The notes under the pieces were generated by a model that made no database searches, was not told where the DNA came from, and saw nothing but the letters and a program-made list of their open reading frames with translations. A DNA stretch of 64,000 nucleotides, taken from Pseudocercospora fijiensis CIRAD86 (lineage: Eukaryota; Ascomycota; Dothideomycetes; Mycosphaerellales; Mycosphaerellaceae). Position numbers and translations under genes: made by a program. The stretch spans positions 934,483 through 998,482 of the forward strand of contig NW_006921535.1 in NCBI RefSeq assembly GCF_000340215.1. The letters run 5' to 3'. How positions within the stretch are numbered: position 1 is the stretch's first letter; every line of letters begins with the position of its first letter. Shown in pieces: positions 11,462 to 24,200 of this stretch.

Positions 11462-12503
11462 AACGTCTTTAAATAGGCCTTAAATAAGCGAGCCGATTAA
11501 TTAGTCTTTTGTTTAGCTCGAAGGTATTAGTCCTAAGCGTGTTATTGCCTTAGTATAGGGTTTCTAAGGGTGTCTAGTATAATAGTCTTATAGTCTTGCT
11601 ACTAAACAGCGGTCTAATTAGTAAGGGAGTCGAAATAGTTATCCTAGGTGCGCTTTAGGTCTCTATTAATGTATTGCATAGCATAGACGACTAGCGAATA
11701 GTCGTCTAGTAGGGCCCTTAGTACATTCCGCTAGTTCAATTTACAATTACGTATGTAATTATTATACTACTTGCGGCTAGAGCTATTAAATACGGTATAG
11801 TCTTTAAGCTTAGCATCCTTCTTTTAGACTAAAACAGATAGAGAGGAAGGCCCTACTATTAGTTTAGTATTAGTTGCTAGGGCTTCTTATAGGCGACGAA
11901 TTTCGAGGAGATTATTCTTTAGCTATTGTTCTTAGCGTAAGGCAGTAAGCCTGTTTTAAGTAGCTCCTTAAAGTCTCGCTACTAGTTAGGGACTAAAGGC
12001 TAGTTAGCTATATCGACGGTTAACAATATTGTTAAGAATGTCGTCGATAGACAATTCTAGGTCGTTACCTAGAATTATAGGTTCTTTAGTAGGCTCTCCG
12101 GTAGGCTCTTTAGTAGGAGGCACTTTAGTAGGTGCTTTAGTAGGCTCTTTAGTAGGTGCTATACTACTAGTATTGTTATTGCTAGCGCTGCTAGCGGCGC
12201 CGCGATTGTTGTTTCGTAATAAACCGGCTATTGTAAGGGGCGGCACTAATAATGTATTATTAGCCCCTAAGATACGGATATAGCGGAATTAGTAGATATC
12301 GGCCTAGTATGCTTAACTTAGTGTAATAGGCTGTGTAGAAGGCCTTGCTTAATAATTAGTACGGTTGTTTCGATAGAATAGTACGTATAGGTCCCGTTCT
12401 TTAGGCGCAATATAGTTAAATCGATAGTTTTCGTAGCTATACCGCTAAAAGCTTAAAATAAGGACTATCTAGCTACTGCCCTTAAAGGGTAGATCGAATA
12501 CTA
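11462..12503 (-). pseudogene. Gypsy-1 copy A: gag remnant and 5' leader
   Basis: This is homologous, in the same orientation, to the gag end of copy M at 42,245-43,295 and inverted relative to gag of copy P at 16,046-17,636. Reading leftwards from the LTR there is about 250 bases of leader, then gag, whose N-terminal part has Pro-Thr-Lys-x-Pro repeats (12,070-12,150). The zinc-knuckle end is missing: homology stops at about 11,462, where unrelated repeat DNA begins. The frame is broken by RIP-type stops. Confidence 0.8.
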
Positions 12504-12700
12504 TATAAGAAGGGTTATATTAGTAGGTAGATAGGGTAGTAGTGAATTAGTTTAGTATTCGATAGAGATCTAGAAGGAGAGGGAGGAAGGTAGGAGAGTT
12601 AGCCTAACGCTAAGCGCTAAGCCCTGCCTAAGGCATTAAGACCCTAGCTTCACTCGGCCTAGTTACATGCTAATTACGTATAGCCTCTTTAGCCCTAACA
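12504..12700 (-). repeat. Gypsy-1 LTR (copy A, 5' LTR)
   Basis: This is one of six copies of the same terminal repeat in the window. On the minus strand it runs from TGTTAGGG to CCCTTCTTATA, the RIP form of a TG...CA repeat. The sequence after it, read on the minus strand, starts TAGTATTCGATC, where the first three bases look like a RIP-altered TGG of a tRNA primer site. Confidence 0.85.
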
Positions 12701-14062
12701 AACGTATCCTAGATTATCGGACTAGGCAAGGTAAGAAGGAGTATCTCCTAAGATAGTAAAGCTATTTACCTAAATAGGACTCGTAGGAGGCCGAAGACTC
12801 GTTTAAAGATATAACGGAGTTGTTAGATAAGTATTAGACTAGTGTAAAGAACAAGAAGAAGGCTAAGGGCCTATAATGTCGCCTAGGAATAATACTACCC
12901 CTAGGGTGCTATTAGCTAACTAATTAGAGGCCGGCAAACTAGGACAATAAGACTATACTAGGCGCGCTACGACGCGTTAATCAATTAATCGCATACTCTT
13001 TTAAGGGCTCTACCTCTTTACTAATGCGCCCTATAAGGCCCTTCTCCTAGTATTTAGGTCCCCCTCTTAATCCTTTATTCTATTAAGGCCTCGAGGCCTA
13101 AGCGATCGGCGAGGACGGCGTCGCGCTTGTAACGGCGCGGCCGGCGCGGCTATATTAGTAATAGTGTTACAGAGTGTATTACTGTTTAATAAAGGAAGGA
13201 TATAGCTATATTAGTAACGGTATTACTAATATTATTATTAGTTAAAGAAGGAAACCGGAAGCAAGGTAAAGTTAGCGCTAAGACGGCTAGCGCCGCTATT
13301 ATTAATATTACCTCGTCGCTACTATTATTAACCTTACCTATATTAAAACTTTAAGGCACCTTTAATTAAAACTTTAATTAAAACTTTAAGCCGCCTAAAA
13401 GATTAAGCGACTAATAGACTAACTAAGGGCAAAACTATAGAGCTAAGCTAGCCGGGGTCGATCTTATAGACAATAGGTTACTCCTCGATCTATCTAACCC
13501 TTTAAGCGAGGCGAACCTCTACTACTGCACTTATAATAGCCTTTACTTATAGAAACTAGACGAACTGTGTTTTTTCTAAAAAGATAAGATAAGATTAACA
13601 ATTAAAGGCTACTAAACCTAGCTAATTAGGGCTAGCGAAACTACGAACAATAATAGCCCTCGTAATAATAAGAACAAACCCTCGGAAGCGGATATAGCTA
13701 GGTCTTTTAGAGTAGACGTAAAGAACTCGGAACGACATTACTTAGAGCGGAGGCAGTGCTATAATACCCCGTATACCTACCTATTATAGTAGGGAAGGTA
13801 CGCTCGTATTGTAATTAGTCGATAGTCCTTAATTCTTATAGCCTTATATCCCTTTACTTTATTATATATAAGGATAGCGCAGTTAGAGTTAGACATTATA
13901 CTATATTAGAGGTAAGGTTTAACATAGTTACATAATCGGTAGTTATGCGTTCGATTTAGCGCGGACTAAGCGGCTTATTAGACCTGCTAAGTTAGTAGTA
14001 ATAGAGGTTAAGACTAGAACAAAGACCGGCTACGAGGGCGCGGCCTTTAGAAGGAAAGCGTA
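12701..14062 (+). pseudogene. Gypsy-1 copy B: 3' end of pol and 3' non-coding region
   Basis: It begins within the sequence coding for the end of integrase and a chromodomain-like tail (compare 24,757 onwards in copy P) and continues through about 1.1 kb of 3' region. That region contains the recurrent near-palindrome at 12,889 and, just before the LTR, a purine-rich stretch (AGAAGGAAAGCG) that fits a polypurine tract. Copy A's LTR abuts its left end, so A probably inserted into B. The stretch 12,703-13,575 is mirrored by the start of copy M at about 14,267-15,130. Confidence 0.75.
12889..12915. repeat. Recurrent 27-base near-palindrome, site 1
   Basis: Core CCCCTAGGGTG flanked by ATAATACTA and CTATTAG. 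It lies just past the pol end in copy B. It is the most diverged at the centre (CCTAGG in place of CCCGGG). Confidence 0.7.
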
Positions 14063-14260
14063 TATTAGGACTAAAGAGGTTATACGTAATTAGTATATAA
14101 CCGGGCTCGAGTGAAGCTAGGGTCTTAATGCCTTAGGCAGGGCTTGGCGCTTAGTAATAGGCTAACTTGCCTACCTTCCTCCCTCTCCTCCTAGCTCCTT
14201 ATCGAATACTACTCGTACCTACTACTACCCTATCTACCTACTAATATAACCCTTCTTATA
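14063..14260 (+). repeat. Gypsy-1 LTR (copy B, 3' LTR)
   Basis: It starts TATTAGGAC (RIP form of TGTTAGGAC) straight after the purine-rich tract and ends CCCTTCTTATA. It shares one extra A with copies A and M (ATAACCC) that copies C, D and E lack. The next base belongs to the truncated 3' region of copy M. Confidence 0.85.
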
Positions 14261-15848
14261 TCTTTTCAAAAAACTCAGTTCTTCTAGTTTCTATAGGTAA
14301 AGGCTATTATAAGTATAGTAGTAGAGGTTCGCCTCGCTTAAAGGATCGGAAAGATCGAGGAGTAACCTATTATCCGCAAGATCGACCCCGGCTAGCTTAG
14401 CTCTATAGTTTTGCCCTTAGTCGGTTAGTCTATTAAGCTACTCAATCTTTTAAGCGGCTTAAAGTTTTAACTCGGCCTTAAAGTTTTAATACAGGTAAGG
14501 TTAATAATAGTAGCGACTAGGTAATATTAATAATAGCGGCGCTAGTCGTCTTAGCGCTAACTTTACCTTCTTCTAATTTCCTTCTTTAACTAATAATAGC
14601 TCGGCAACACCGTTACTAATATAGCTGTATTCTTCCTTCCTTAACTAGCAATATACCCCGCAATACTATTACTAATATAGCCGCGCCGGCCGCGCCGATT
14701 GCCTAGGCCTCGAGGCCTCGACGGAATAAGAGAATAAGAGGGGGACCTATAGGGCGCGTTAGTAAAGAGGTAGAGTCCTTAAAAGAGCAGGCAATTAGTT
14801 AACGCGTCGTAGCGCGCTTATTAACACTCGGTGCGCGTTTACTATAGTAGTGTAGTCTTATTGTCTCTTATTGCTAACAATTGCTTGCAGTTAATTAGTT
14901 AGCTAATAGCACCCCGGGGGTAGTATTAATCCTAGGCCTTAATAGTAACATTATAAGCTTTTAGCCTTCGTCTTGTTCTTTACGCTAGTCTAATACTTAT
15001 CTAATAACTCGGTTATGTCTTTAAAGGAACCTTTAGCTTCCTATAAGTCCTATTCTAGTAAATAGCCCTACTATCTTAGTAGGTACTCCTTCTTGCCCTT
15101 CCTAGTCCGATGCTTTAGTATACGCTCTATAGACTATAGCTCTTTACTATCGGCTAGTAGGTCCTCGGATTTAGTAGGTGCTTTATCCCCTTCGCGTAGG
15201 TAGTACGGCTTAAGGAGGGATACATAGAAGGTGTTATAGATAGTATAATAAGGTAGAAGCTATAACTAATAGGCCTAGGTGCCCCTAGGTTCTCGGATAC
15301 GGAAAGGGCTAATATACCTTAGTGCGAGTTTAGGCCTTGTTTTGCTATTAGGCGAGGGGTGTTTACGGATACGGAGGTTCTTCGTGCTAAGCATAACTAG
15401 GTCGCCTTGCTTAAAGGTTATTAGAAGGTAGTGTTTGTTATAGTAGGCCTTCTAATAGGCCTAGGCCTTTGCTAGTTTGTTAGCTATCTTAGCGTGAATT
15501 TCTCGTATCTTTTAAACCCTCTTAATAGCCGCTAGTGTCTTAGGTTAACCCGCTTCCCTTTCCTTACGCTCGGCCTCGAGCGATAGGGGGTCTTATAGTA
15601 GCGTAGGGTTGCTTCCTATTATAGCGAAATAAGGTAACACCTTAGTAGATAAGTAGACAGTGTTATTATATACGAATTCGGCTAGTTATAGGAGATTAAC
15701 CTAGTTATCGGGGTTCTTATTAATATAGCTGCGTAGGTACTACTATAGGGTAGCATTCTGTCTCTCTATTTAACCGTTAGTCTATAGATAGAAGGCTGTT
15801 AATAGCCGATGCTTTAGTCTTAGCTATAGGCATATTTCGCTCTAATAG
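14261..15848 (-). pseudogene. Gypsy-1 copy M, part 1: chromodomain and integrase end
   Basis: The minus-strand sequence matches the 3' part of Gypsy-1 pol: 3' non-coding region, near-palindrome (14,903), chromodomain-coding region and integrase C-terminus. Its own 3' LTR and about 600 bases next to it are missing. The copy is interrupted at 15,848 by copy P and resumes at 26,330 with the same five bases, AATAG. Confidence 0.85.
14903..14929. repeat. Recurrent near-palindrome, site 2
   Basis: CTAATAGCACCCC then GGGGGTAGTATTAA. It sits in copy M on the minus strand, just after pol, at the place equivalent to sites 1, 3 and 4. Confidence 0.8.
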
Positions 15849-16045
15849 TGTTAGGACTAAAGAGGTTACACGTAATTAGCATGTAACCGGGCTCGAGTAA
15901 AGCTAGGGTCTTAATGCCTTAGGCAGGGCTTAGCGCTTAGCAATAGGCTAACTTGCCTGCCTTCCTCCCTCTCCTCCTAGCTCCTTATCGAATACTACTC
16001 GTACCTACTACTACCCTATCTACCTACTAATATACCCTTCTTATA
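15849..16045 (+). repeat. Gypsy-1 LTR C (5' LTR of copy P)
   Basis: It is 197 bases, TGTTAGGAC to CTTCTTATA. AATAG stands directly before it (15,844-15,848) and directly after the matching 3' LTR E (26,330-26,334), which gives a 5-base target-site duplication and defines copy P as one insertion of 10.5 kb. Confidence 0.92.
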
Positions 16046-16289
16046 TAGTATTCGATCCACCCTTTAAGGGCAGTAGCTAGATAGTTCTTATTTCAAGCTT
16101 TTAGCGGTATAGCTACGAATAAGACCGATCTAACTATATTACGCCCGAAGAACGGGACCTATACGTACTATCCTATCGAAACAACCGTACCAATTATTAA
16201 GCAAGGCCTTCTATACGGCCTATTATACTAAGTCAATCGTACTAGACTAATATCTACTAATTCCGCTATATCCGTATCTTAGGGGCTAA

Positions 16290-17636
16290 CAATACATTAT
16301 TAGTATTACCCCCTATTACAATAGCCGGCTTATTACGAAGTAATAACAACCGTGCTACCGCTAGCAGCGCTAGCAATAACAACGCTAGTAGCACAGTGCC
16401 TACTACTAAAGTGCCTACTAAAGCACTTGCTAAAGTGCCTCCTACCGAAGAGCCTACTATAGGACCTACTAAAGAAGAACCTGTAATTCTAGGTAACGAC
16501 CTAGAATTGCCTGTCGACGACATTCTTAACAATATTGTTAACCGTCGATATAGTTAACTAGCCTTTAGCCCTTAGCTAGTAGCGAGGCTTTAAGAAGCTA
16601 CCTAAAACAGGCTTACTACCTTACGTTAAGAACAACAGCTAAAGGATAATCTTCTCGAGATTCGCCGCCTCTAGGAATCTCTAACAACTACTACTAAGCT
16701 AACAGTAGGACCTTCTTTACTACCTATCTAAAAGAAGGATGCTAAACTCAAGGACTGCACTATATTTAATAGCTCTAGTCGGAAGTAGTATAACGACTAC
16801 ATTCGTAACTGTAAACTTAACTAGCGCAACGCACTAAGAGCGCTACTAGACGACTATTCCTTAGTCGTATACGCTATGCAGTACATTAATAGCGACCTAA
16901 AGCGTATATAGGATAACTATTTTGACTCCCTTAACGATTAGACCGCTATTTAGTAGCAGACCTACAAAACTATTATACTAGACACCCTTAGAAACCCTAT
17001 ACTAAGGCAACAATATGCTTAGGACTAGTACCTTCGAGCTAAGCAAAAGACTAACTAATCGGCCCGCTTATTCGAGGCCTATTTGAAAACCCTTAAAGAC
17101 GACCTTCTATCTAAGACTAATTCTATATAGATCTCCGAGATACGCCTAAAACTTAGATAGGAGCTTATCCTCGAATTAGACCGTCGCCGTATATTCGAAT
17201 AAGCTAATCTAATACGCATTTAATTTATAGTCGAAGTGGAAACAGCCGAACGGGCTATTTAGCTCTAATAACGACTAGAATTAAGGATCCGACTAACTAG
17301 TACTAACCGTAGCAACCGTAGTAGCCGCGGAGGAAACTAAGGTTCCTACTATAACAACAATACTAACAATAGGAACAGTAACGACCGTAGAAGAGGCCGT
17401 AGCCGGCGGCTATATAGAGGAGGCTACGATAGGGGCCGTAGAAGGGGCTCGTATCCCTATAATGCTAACCGCTCGGCTAATAATAGCAATAACAGCTCCG
17501 GTAGCCTACTAACCGGATTGAAGTGCTTTAATTGTAATAGCACTAGCTATCTACTAGGCTAATACGACAAACCTAAGGACTAGGCCCGAATTGACCGTAC
17601 TTTAGCTAAGCATAGGAAACATCTTTTAGCCGCTAA
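16290..17636 (+). pseudogene. Gypsy-1 gag (copy P)
   Basis: Gag forms the element's particle shell and binds its RNA. An N-terminal hydrophobic and Asn/Ser-rich part is followed by Pro-Thr-Lys repeats (16,390-16,480), a long helical middle, and an Arg/Gly/Asn-rich region (17,290-17,470). A CCHC zinc knuckle lies at about 17,521-17,570, in which KCFNCNSTS is intact but the His and third Cys codons are changed to Tyr codons, both RIP-type changes. Several TAA/TAG codons interrupt the frame. It stops at the LTR of the inverted insert. Confidence 0.85.
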
Positions 17637-17833
17637 TGTAAGAAGGGTATATTAGTAGGTAGATAGGGTAGTAGTAGGTACGAGTAGTATTCGATAAGGA
17701 GCTAGGAGGAGAGGGAGGAAGGCAGGCAAGTTAGCCTATTACTAAGCGCTAAGCCCTGCCTAAGGCATTAAGACCCTAGCTTTACTCGAGCCCGGTTACA
17801 TACTAATTACGTATAACCTCTTTGGTCCTAATA
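17637..17833 (-). repeat. Gypsy-1 LTR D (3' LTR of the inverted insert)
   Basis: It begins with an intact TGTAAGAAGGG on the plus strand and is inserted directly after the gag codons of copy P. It is the mirror image of LTR E. The two LTRs face outward from the inverted repeat. Confidence 0.88.
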
Positions 17834-20800
17834 TACGCTTCCCTTCTAAAGGCCGCGCCCTCGTAGCCGGTCCTTGTTCTAGTCTTAACCTCTATTGCTG
17901 CTAACTTAGTAGGTCTAATAGGCCGCTTAGTCCGCGCTAAATTGAACGTACAACTACCGGTTATATAAACATGTTAAACCTTACCTCTAATACAGTACAA
18001 TATCTAACTCTAACTGCGCTATCTCTATATACAATAAACTATAAAGTAATATATATCTATAAGAATTAAAGGCCTTCGACTAATTACAATACGAGCGCGT
18101 CTTCCCTACTATAATAGGTAGACGTACGAGGTATTATAGCACTGCCTCCGTTCTAAGTAATATCGTATCGAGTTCTTTACGTCTACTCTTAAAAGACCTA
18201 GTAATGTCCGCTTCCGAGGGTTGTCCGCTTCCGAGGGTTTGTTCTTATTATTACGAGGGCTATTATTTACTTTTTAGAAAAAACATAGCTCGTCTAGTTT
18301 CTATAGGTAAAGGCTATTATAAGTGTAGTAGTTAAGGTTCGCCTCGCTTAAAGGGTTAGAAAGATCGAGGAGTAACCTATTATCCGCAAGATCGACCCCG
18401 GCTAGCTTAGCTCTATAGTTTTGCCCTTAGTTAGTCTATTAGTCGCTTAATCTTTTGACTTAGTTAAAGTTTTAGCTTAGCCTTAAAGTTTTAATTAAAC
18501 CTTTAATAAGCTTAAAGCTTTTAATTAAAGTTTGATTAAAGGTACCTTAGGCTCGTAGTATAGGTAAGGTTGTATCTATAGGCGTAGCGATAATAGCAAG
18601 TAATGTTAATAATAGTAGCGCTAGTCGTCTTAGCGCTAACTTTACCTTCTTCTAATTTCCTTCTTCAACTAATAACAACTCGGTAATACCGTTACTAATA
18701 TAGCTATATCCTTCCTTCCTTAACTAGCAATATACCCTATAACACTATTACTAATATAGCCGCGCCGGCCGCGCCGATTGCCTAGGCCTCGAGGCCTCGA
18801 CGGAATAAGGGAATAAGAGGGGGACCTATAGAGCGCGTTAGTAAGGAGGTAGAATCCTTAAAAGAGCAGGCAATTAGTTAACGCGTCGTAGCGCGCTTAT
18901 TAATACTCGGTGCGCGTTTACTATAGTAGTATAGTCTTATTATCTCTTGTTGCTAACAATTGCTTATAGCTAATTAGTTAGCTAATAGCACCCCGGGGGT
19001 AGTATTAATCCTAGGCTTAGTAGTAACATTATAGGCATTATAAGCTCTTAGCCTTCTTCGTGTTCTTTACGCTAGTCTAATACTTATCTAACAACTTAGT
19101 TATGTCTTTAAAAGAGGCTTTAGCTTCCTATAAGTCCTATTTAGGTAAATAGCCCTACTATCTTAATAGGTACTCCTTCTTGCCCTACCTAGTCCGGTGC
19201 TTTAGGATACGTTCTATAGACTATAGCTCTTTACTATTAGCTAAGACTTCTTCTAACTTAGCAGGCGCTTTATCGCCTTCGCGCTAGTAGTATAGTTTAA
19301 GGAGGGAGATATAGAAGATATTATAGATAGTATAATAGGGTAGAAGCTATAACTAGTAGGCCTAGCTATTGCCCTTCGGTTCTCGGATGCGAAATAGGCT
19401 AATATATCTTAGTACGAGCTTAGGCCTTGTTTTACTATTAGGCGATAGGTGTTTGCGGATGCGGAGGTTCTTAGTACTAAGCATAACTATATCGCCTTGT
19501 TTAAAGGTTATTAGTATATAACGCTTATCGTAGTAGGCCTTTTAGTATTCTTAAGCCTTTGTCAACTTCTTAGCTATCTTAGTATAGATTTCTCGTATCT
19601 TTTAAATACGTTCTATTGCCGCTAGTGTCTCTAGTACTTAACGCGCTTCCCTTTCCTTACGCTCGGCCTCGAGCGAGGTAAATAGATCTTATAGCAACGC
19701 GGCGTTTTAACCTATTATAGCTATGTATAGTAAAACCTTAGTTAATAAGTGTATACTATTATTATATACGAATTCTATAGGCTATAGGAGATTAACTTAA
19801 TCCTTAGGATTCTCGTTAATATAACTGCGTAGGTACTGCTATAGGGTAGCATTCTGCCTCTCTATTTAACCGTTAGTCTATAGATAGAAGGCTGTTAATA
19901 GCCGATGCTTTAGTCTTAGCTATAGGCATATTTCGCTCTAGTAGTGCGATGTGAATGTCGAGCCCCTATCGGAAACTATCCCCTTAAGGGTTCCCTAATA
20001 GGTATAGAAGATATTAGTCTATAGCGCCTCTGCTATATTAATAGTAGTCTAATCCTTGCGCGCCGGGATGTATCGAGCGCCTTTAGTAAATCGATCTACT
20101 ATAATAAGGATAGCATTATATACGTCCTTACTGCCCCTACGCTTAGTAGGCGGAAGGCCTATAATAAAGTCTATTATTAGCTTAGCAAATGGCTTCTTTA
20201 GAATAGGGAGCGAAGATAACTCGCCGAACGGCAAGTGCTTCGGTGCTTTAACTCGCTAGTATACTATACAGGTCTGTATATACTCCTTTATATACCGCTT
20301 ACTATTTAGCTAGTAGTATATACGCGATAGTAACTCGTACGACCTCTCTATACTATAGTAACTAGCGAGTTTACTATTATAGTGCCTCTTTAAAAGCTCT
20401 TATCTAATCGATTGTTTAGCGGGGATATAGTATCTACCCTTAAACTTTAAGTAACCTTTGTCGTCGATCGACTAATTGTTATTACTCTTACTAGATCGAG
20501 TCGCCCGCCTACTTATAAGCTTATTAATGCGCTCGATAGCAAAGGCGTCCCTCTACTAAGTATATAATAGCTTATCTATAAACGATTAACTATCCCTATT
20601 TACAAGGTTATTTAATAGCACCTATACTATCGAACGAGGTACGTATTATATATATCTAATAGCACTAGTAGCCGGAACTACTATAACCTCTTCTACAGTA
20701 CTATCGCTATATAGGCTATTACTATAGATAGCAATATCTTTAATCGAGTTATTATAGCTCGAGCGATCTACGTCCTTTCTAACGCGCACTAGAAGAACGA

Positions 20801-21248
20801 TAACTCCGCTATAGTATTTATTGCCGCCGCGGGGTCCGGAAGTCCGCTTATCCTACGCTTGCTTATTAACAATACGGGCTATAGCAATCTTATACTACAG
20901 GGTTAGAAACAAAGAATTAATATGTTAGGTCTCGCTATCGTAATTAGGTCGCCTCGATAGGCTATTAGTAGGGTTGCTTACGCCTAGCCGATATAATATA
21001 TTAAAATCAAACCCGGCGAGGTAGACGGCCTATCTAGCCTATCGACCTATAACCCTAGTAACCTTAGTAATGCTACGGAGGTTATTATAGTCTATATAGA
21101 CCTGAATTGTATACTAAGCACTATTAAGATAGTAGCGCTAATGCTTGAAGGCTTCTACGATTGCTAAGAGCTCTTACTCGTAGGTCTTATATCGACGTTC
21201 TATATCGATTATCTTTCGTAAAAAGAAGGCAATCGGGTGCTAGTAATA
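17834..21248 (-). pseudogene. Inverted 3' half of Gypsy-1: RNase H, integrase, chromodomain
   Basis: On the minus strand this covers RNase H, integrase (readable around 20,234-20,049 with IIDFIIGLPPTKRRG and IIVDRFTKGARYIP, the first catalytic Asp region) and the chromodomain tail, then the 3' region and LTR D. It is broken off in RNase H at 21,248, where sequence switches in mid-phrase to the plus-strand protease region. It mirrors 22,719-26,132 without visible indels. Confidence 0.88.
18982..19008. repeat. Recurrent near-palindrome, site 3
   Basis: CTAATAGCACCCC then GGGGGTAGTATTAA, on the inverted arm of copy P, the mirror of site 4. Confidence 0.8.
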
Positions 21249-24200
21249 ACGCTCGGCACTTAACCTATAGAGCCTACTATGTTTATATAGTTCTAAGAGA
21301 TAACCTCGGCAACGAGCGCTTACTAGATTTCACTGCCTACATAGTAGACATAGATAGCCTTCTATCCGATATTATTATTAGTAACCCTGTTCTTAAGTAC
21401 TATGCTATAGTTATAGACTTAGGCAGTTAATAATAGCGATTTGGAATCGCTAGGAGAGAGAACATTAAACATATTAATATTAGCGAGTGCCCTAATAATA
21501 TTAGGGTCCTGTTTATTAGCAATCTAATACTAGCCTCCGCCTTAGCTAACCCGACTACCGACCTACTCGGTAGTAATAACGAAGAACCTATGCCTCCTAA
21601 TAGTATAGACCCTAATTAGCTTGCTCGTATACTAGAGCCTATTCGAGAGACCTATATTAATATATTTAAATACTACCTAGCATCGACATTGCTTATATTT
21701 AAAGAGACAGATTATAAGATTAATATTATAGAGGGCAGGGAGGTTCCTTTTAGACCCCTCTACAACCTTAGTAAGCGTAAGCTTACTATGCTACGTAAGT
21801 ACCTAGAGGAAAATCTAGCTAATAGTCGTATTCGATATAGTAACAGCCCTGCTAGTGCACCTATCCTGTTCGTACTAAAGAAGGATAGTAGCCTACGCCT
21901 ATATATCGACTATCGAGGGCTTAATACTATTACTATTAAAGACCGCTATCTACTTCCTCTTATTAATAAGACCCTCGATCGCCTTTCTAGGGCCTACTTC
22001 TATACTATACTAGACATTAAGGATACGTACTATCGTATCTGTATTCGTAAGGGCGACGAATAGAAGACGGCCTTCCGTACTCGCTATAGTTATTTCGAGT
22101 ACTTAGTTATACTATTCGGCTTAGCTAATGCCCCTATAACATTCTAGTCCTATATTAATCGGGCCCTTTCGGGCCTATTAAACTATCTCTATATAGTTTA
22201 CCTAGATAATATCCTAGTTTATACATATTTACCTAATATTACAGAATACTAGGCCGTAGTACGTAAGGTCCTCGACCGCCTACAAGCTTATAGACTATAT
22301 TACAAACCTTCTAAATGCACCTTTGCTACTAAAGAGGTATTATTCCTTAGCTTCCTCGTGTTAACCGAGGGTGTTAAGGCTAATCCTAACCGGATTAAAA
22401 CAATTACTAAATAGCCTGTTCCTACGTCTATTAAGGAGCTTTAATTATTCCTAGGTTTTGCTAACTTCTACCGTCGGTTTATTAAGGGTTATTCGAGGCA
22501 TGTAATGCTACTAACTAAGCTTACTAAAACTAAGGCCAATCCGTCTAGAGAGTTTAAATAGACTAACAAAACACAAGCCGCTTTTAACGGTCTAAAGTAA
22601 CGCTTTACTAAAGTCCCCTTATTGCACTATTTTGTACTAAGTAAGTAGATCCGTATTAAGACTAACGCTTTACAGTTCGCTGTATCGGCTATTATATTAC
22701 AGCAATTAGATAATAACTATTACTAGCACCCGATTGCCTTCTTTTTACGAAAGATAATCGATATAGAACGTCGATATAAGATCTACGAGTAAGAGCTCTT
22801 AGCAATCGTAGAAGCCTTTAAGTATTAGCGCTACTATTTTAATAGTGCTTAGTACACAATTCAGGTCTATATAGACTATAACAACCTCCGTAGCATTACT
22901 AAGGTTACTAGGGTTATAGGTCGATAGGCTAGATAGGCCGTCTACCTCGCCGGGTTTGATTTTAATGTATTATATCGGCTAGGCGTAAGCAACCCTACTA
23001 ATAGCCTATCGAGGCGACCTAATTACGATAGCGAGACCTAATATATCAATTCTTTGTTTCTAACCCTATAGCATAAGATTGCTATAGCCCGTATTATTAA
23101 TAGGCAAGCGTAGGATAAGCGGACTTCCGGACCCCGCGGCGGTAATAAATACTATAGCGGAGTTGTCGTTCTTCTAGTGCGCGTTAGAAAGGACGTAGAT
23201 CGCTCGAGCTATAATAACTCGATTAAAGACATTACTATTTATAGTAATAGCCTATATAGCGATAGCACTATAGAAGAGGTTGTAGTAGTTCTAGCTACTA
23301 GTGCTATTAGATATATATAATACGTACCTCGTTCGATAGTATAGGTGCTATTAAATAACCTTGCAAATAGGGATAGTTAATCGTTTATAGATAAGCTGTT
23401 ATATACTTAGTAGAGGGACGCCTTTGCTATCGAGCGCATTAATAAGCTTGTAAGTAGGCGGGCGACTCGATCTAGTAAGAGTAATAACAATTAGTCGATC
23501 GACGACAAAGGTTACTTAAAGTTTAAGGGTAGATACTATATCCCCGCTAAACAATCGATTAGATAAGAGCTTTTAAAGAGGCACTATAATAGTAAACTCG
23601 CTAGTTACTATAGTATAGAGAGGTCGTACGAGTTACTATCGCGTATATACTACTAGCTAAATAGTAAGCGGTATATAAAGGAGTATATACAGACCTGTAT
23701 AGTATACTAGCGAGTTAAAGTACCGAAGCACTTACCGTTCGGCGAGTTATCTTCGCTCCCTATTCTAAAGAAGCTATTTGCTAAGCTAATAATAGACTTT
23801 ATTATAGGCCTTCCGCCTACTAAGCGTAGAGGCAGTAAGGACGTATATAATACTATCCTTATTATAGTAGATCGATTTACTAAAGACGCTCGATACATCC
23901 CGGCGCGCAAGGATTAGACTGCTATTAATATAGTAGAGGCGCTATAGACTAATATCTTCTATACCTATTAGGGAACCCCTAAGGGGATAGTTTCCGATAG
24001 GGGCTCGATATTTATATCGTACTACTAGAGCGAAATATGCCTATAGCTAAGACTAAAGCATCGGCTATTAATAGCCTTCTATCTATAGACTAACGGTTAA
24101 ATAGAGAGGTAGAATACTACCCTATAGCAGTACCTACGTAGTTATATTAACGAGAATCCTAAGGATTAAGTTAATCTCCTATAGCCTACAGAATTCGTAT

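Noticed and set aside
12029..12283. Plus-strand frames in gag of the Gypsy-1 copies (also 42,809-43,075 and minus 16,266-16,532)
   Set aside because: They are the antisense of the Pro-Thr-Lys repeat region of gag; the Gly-Val-Leu repeats are a mirror artefact.
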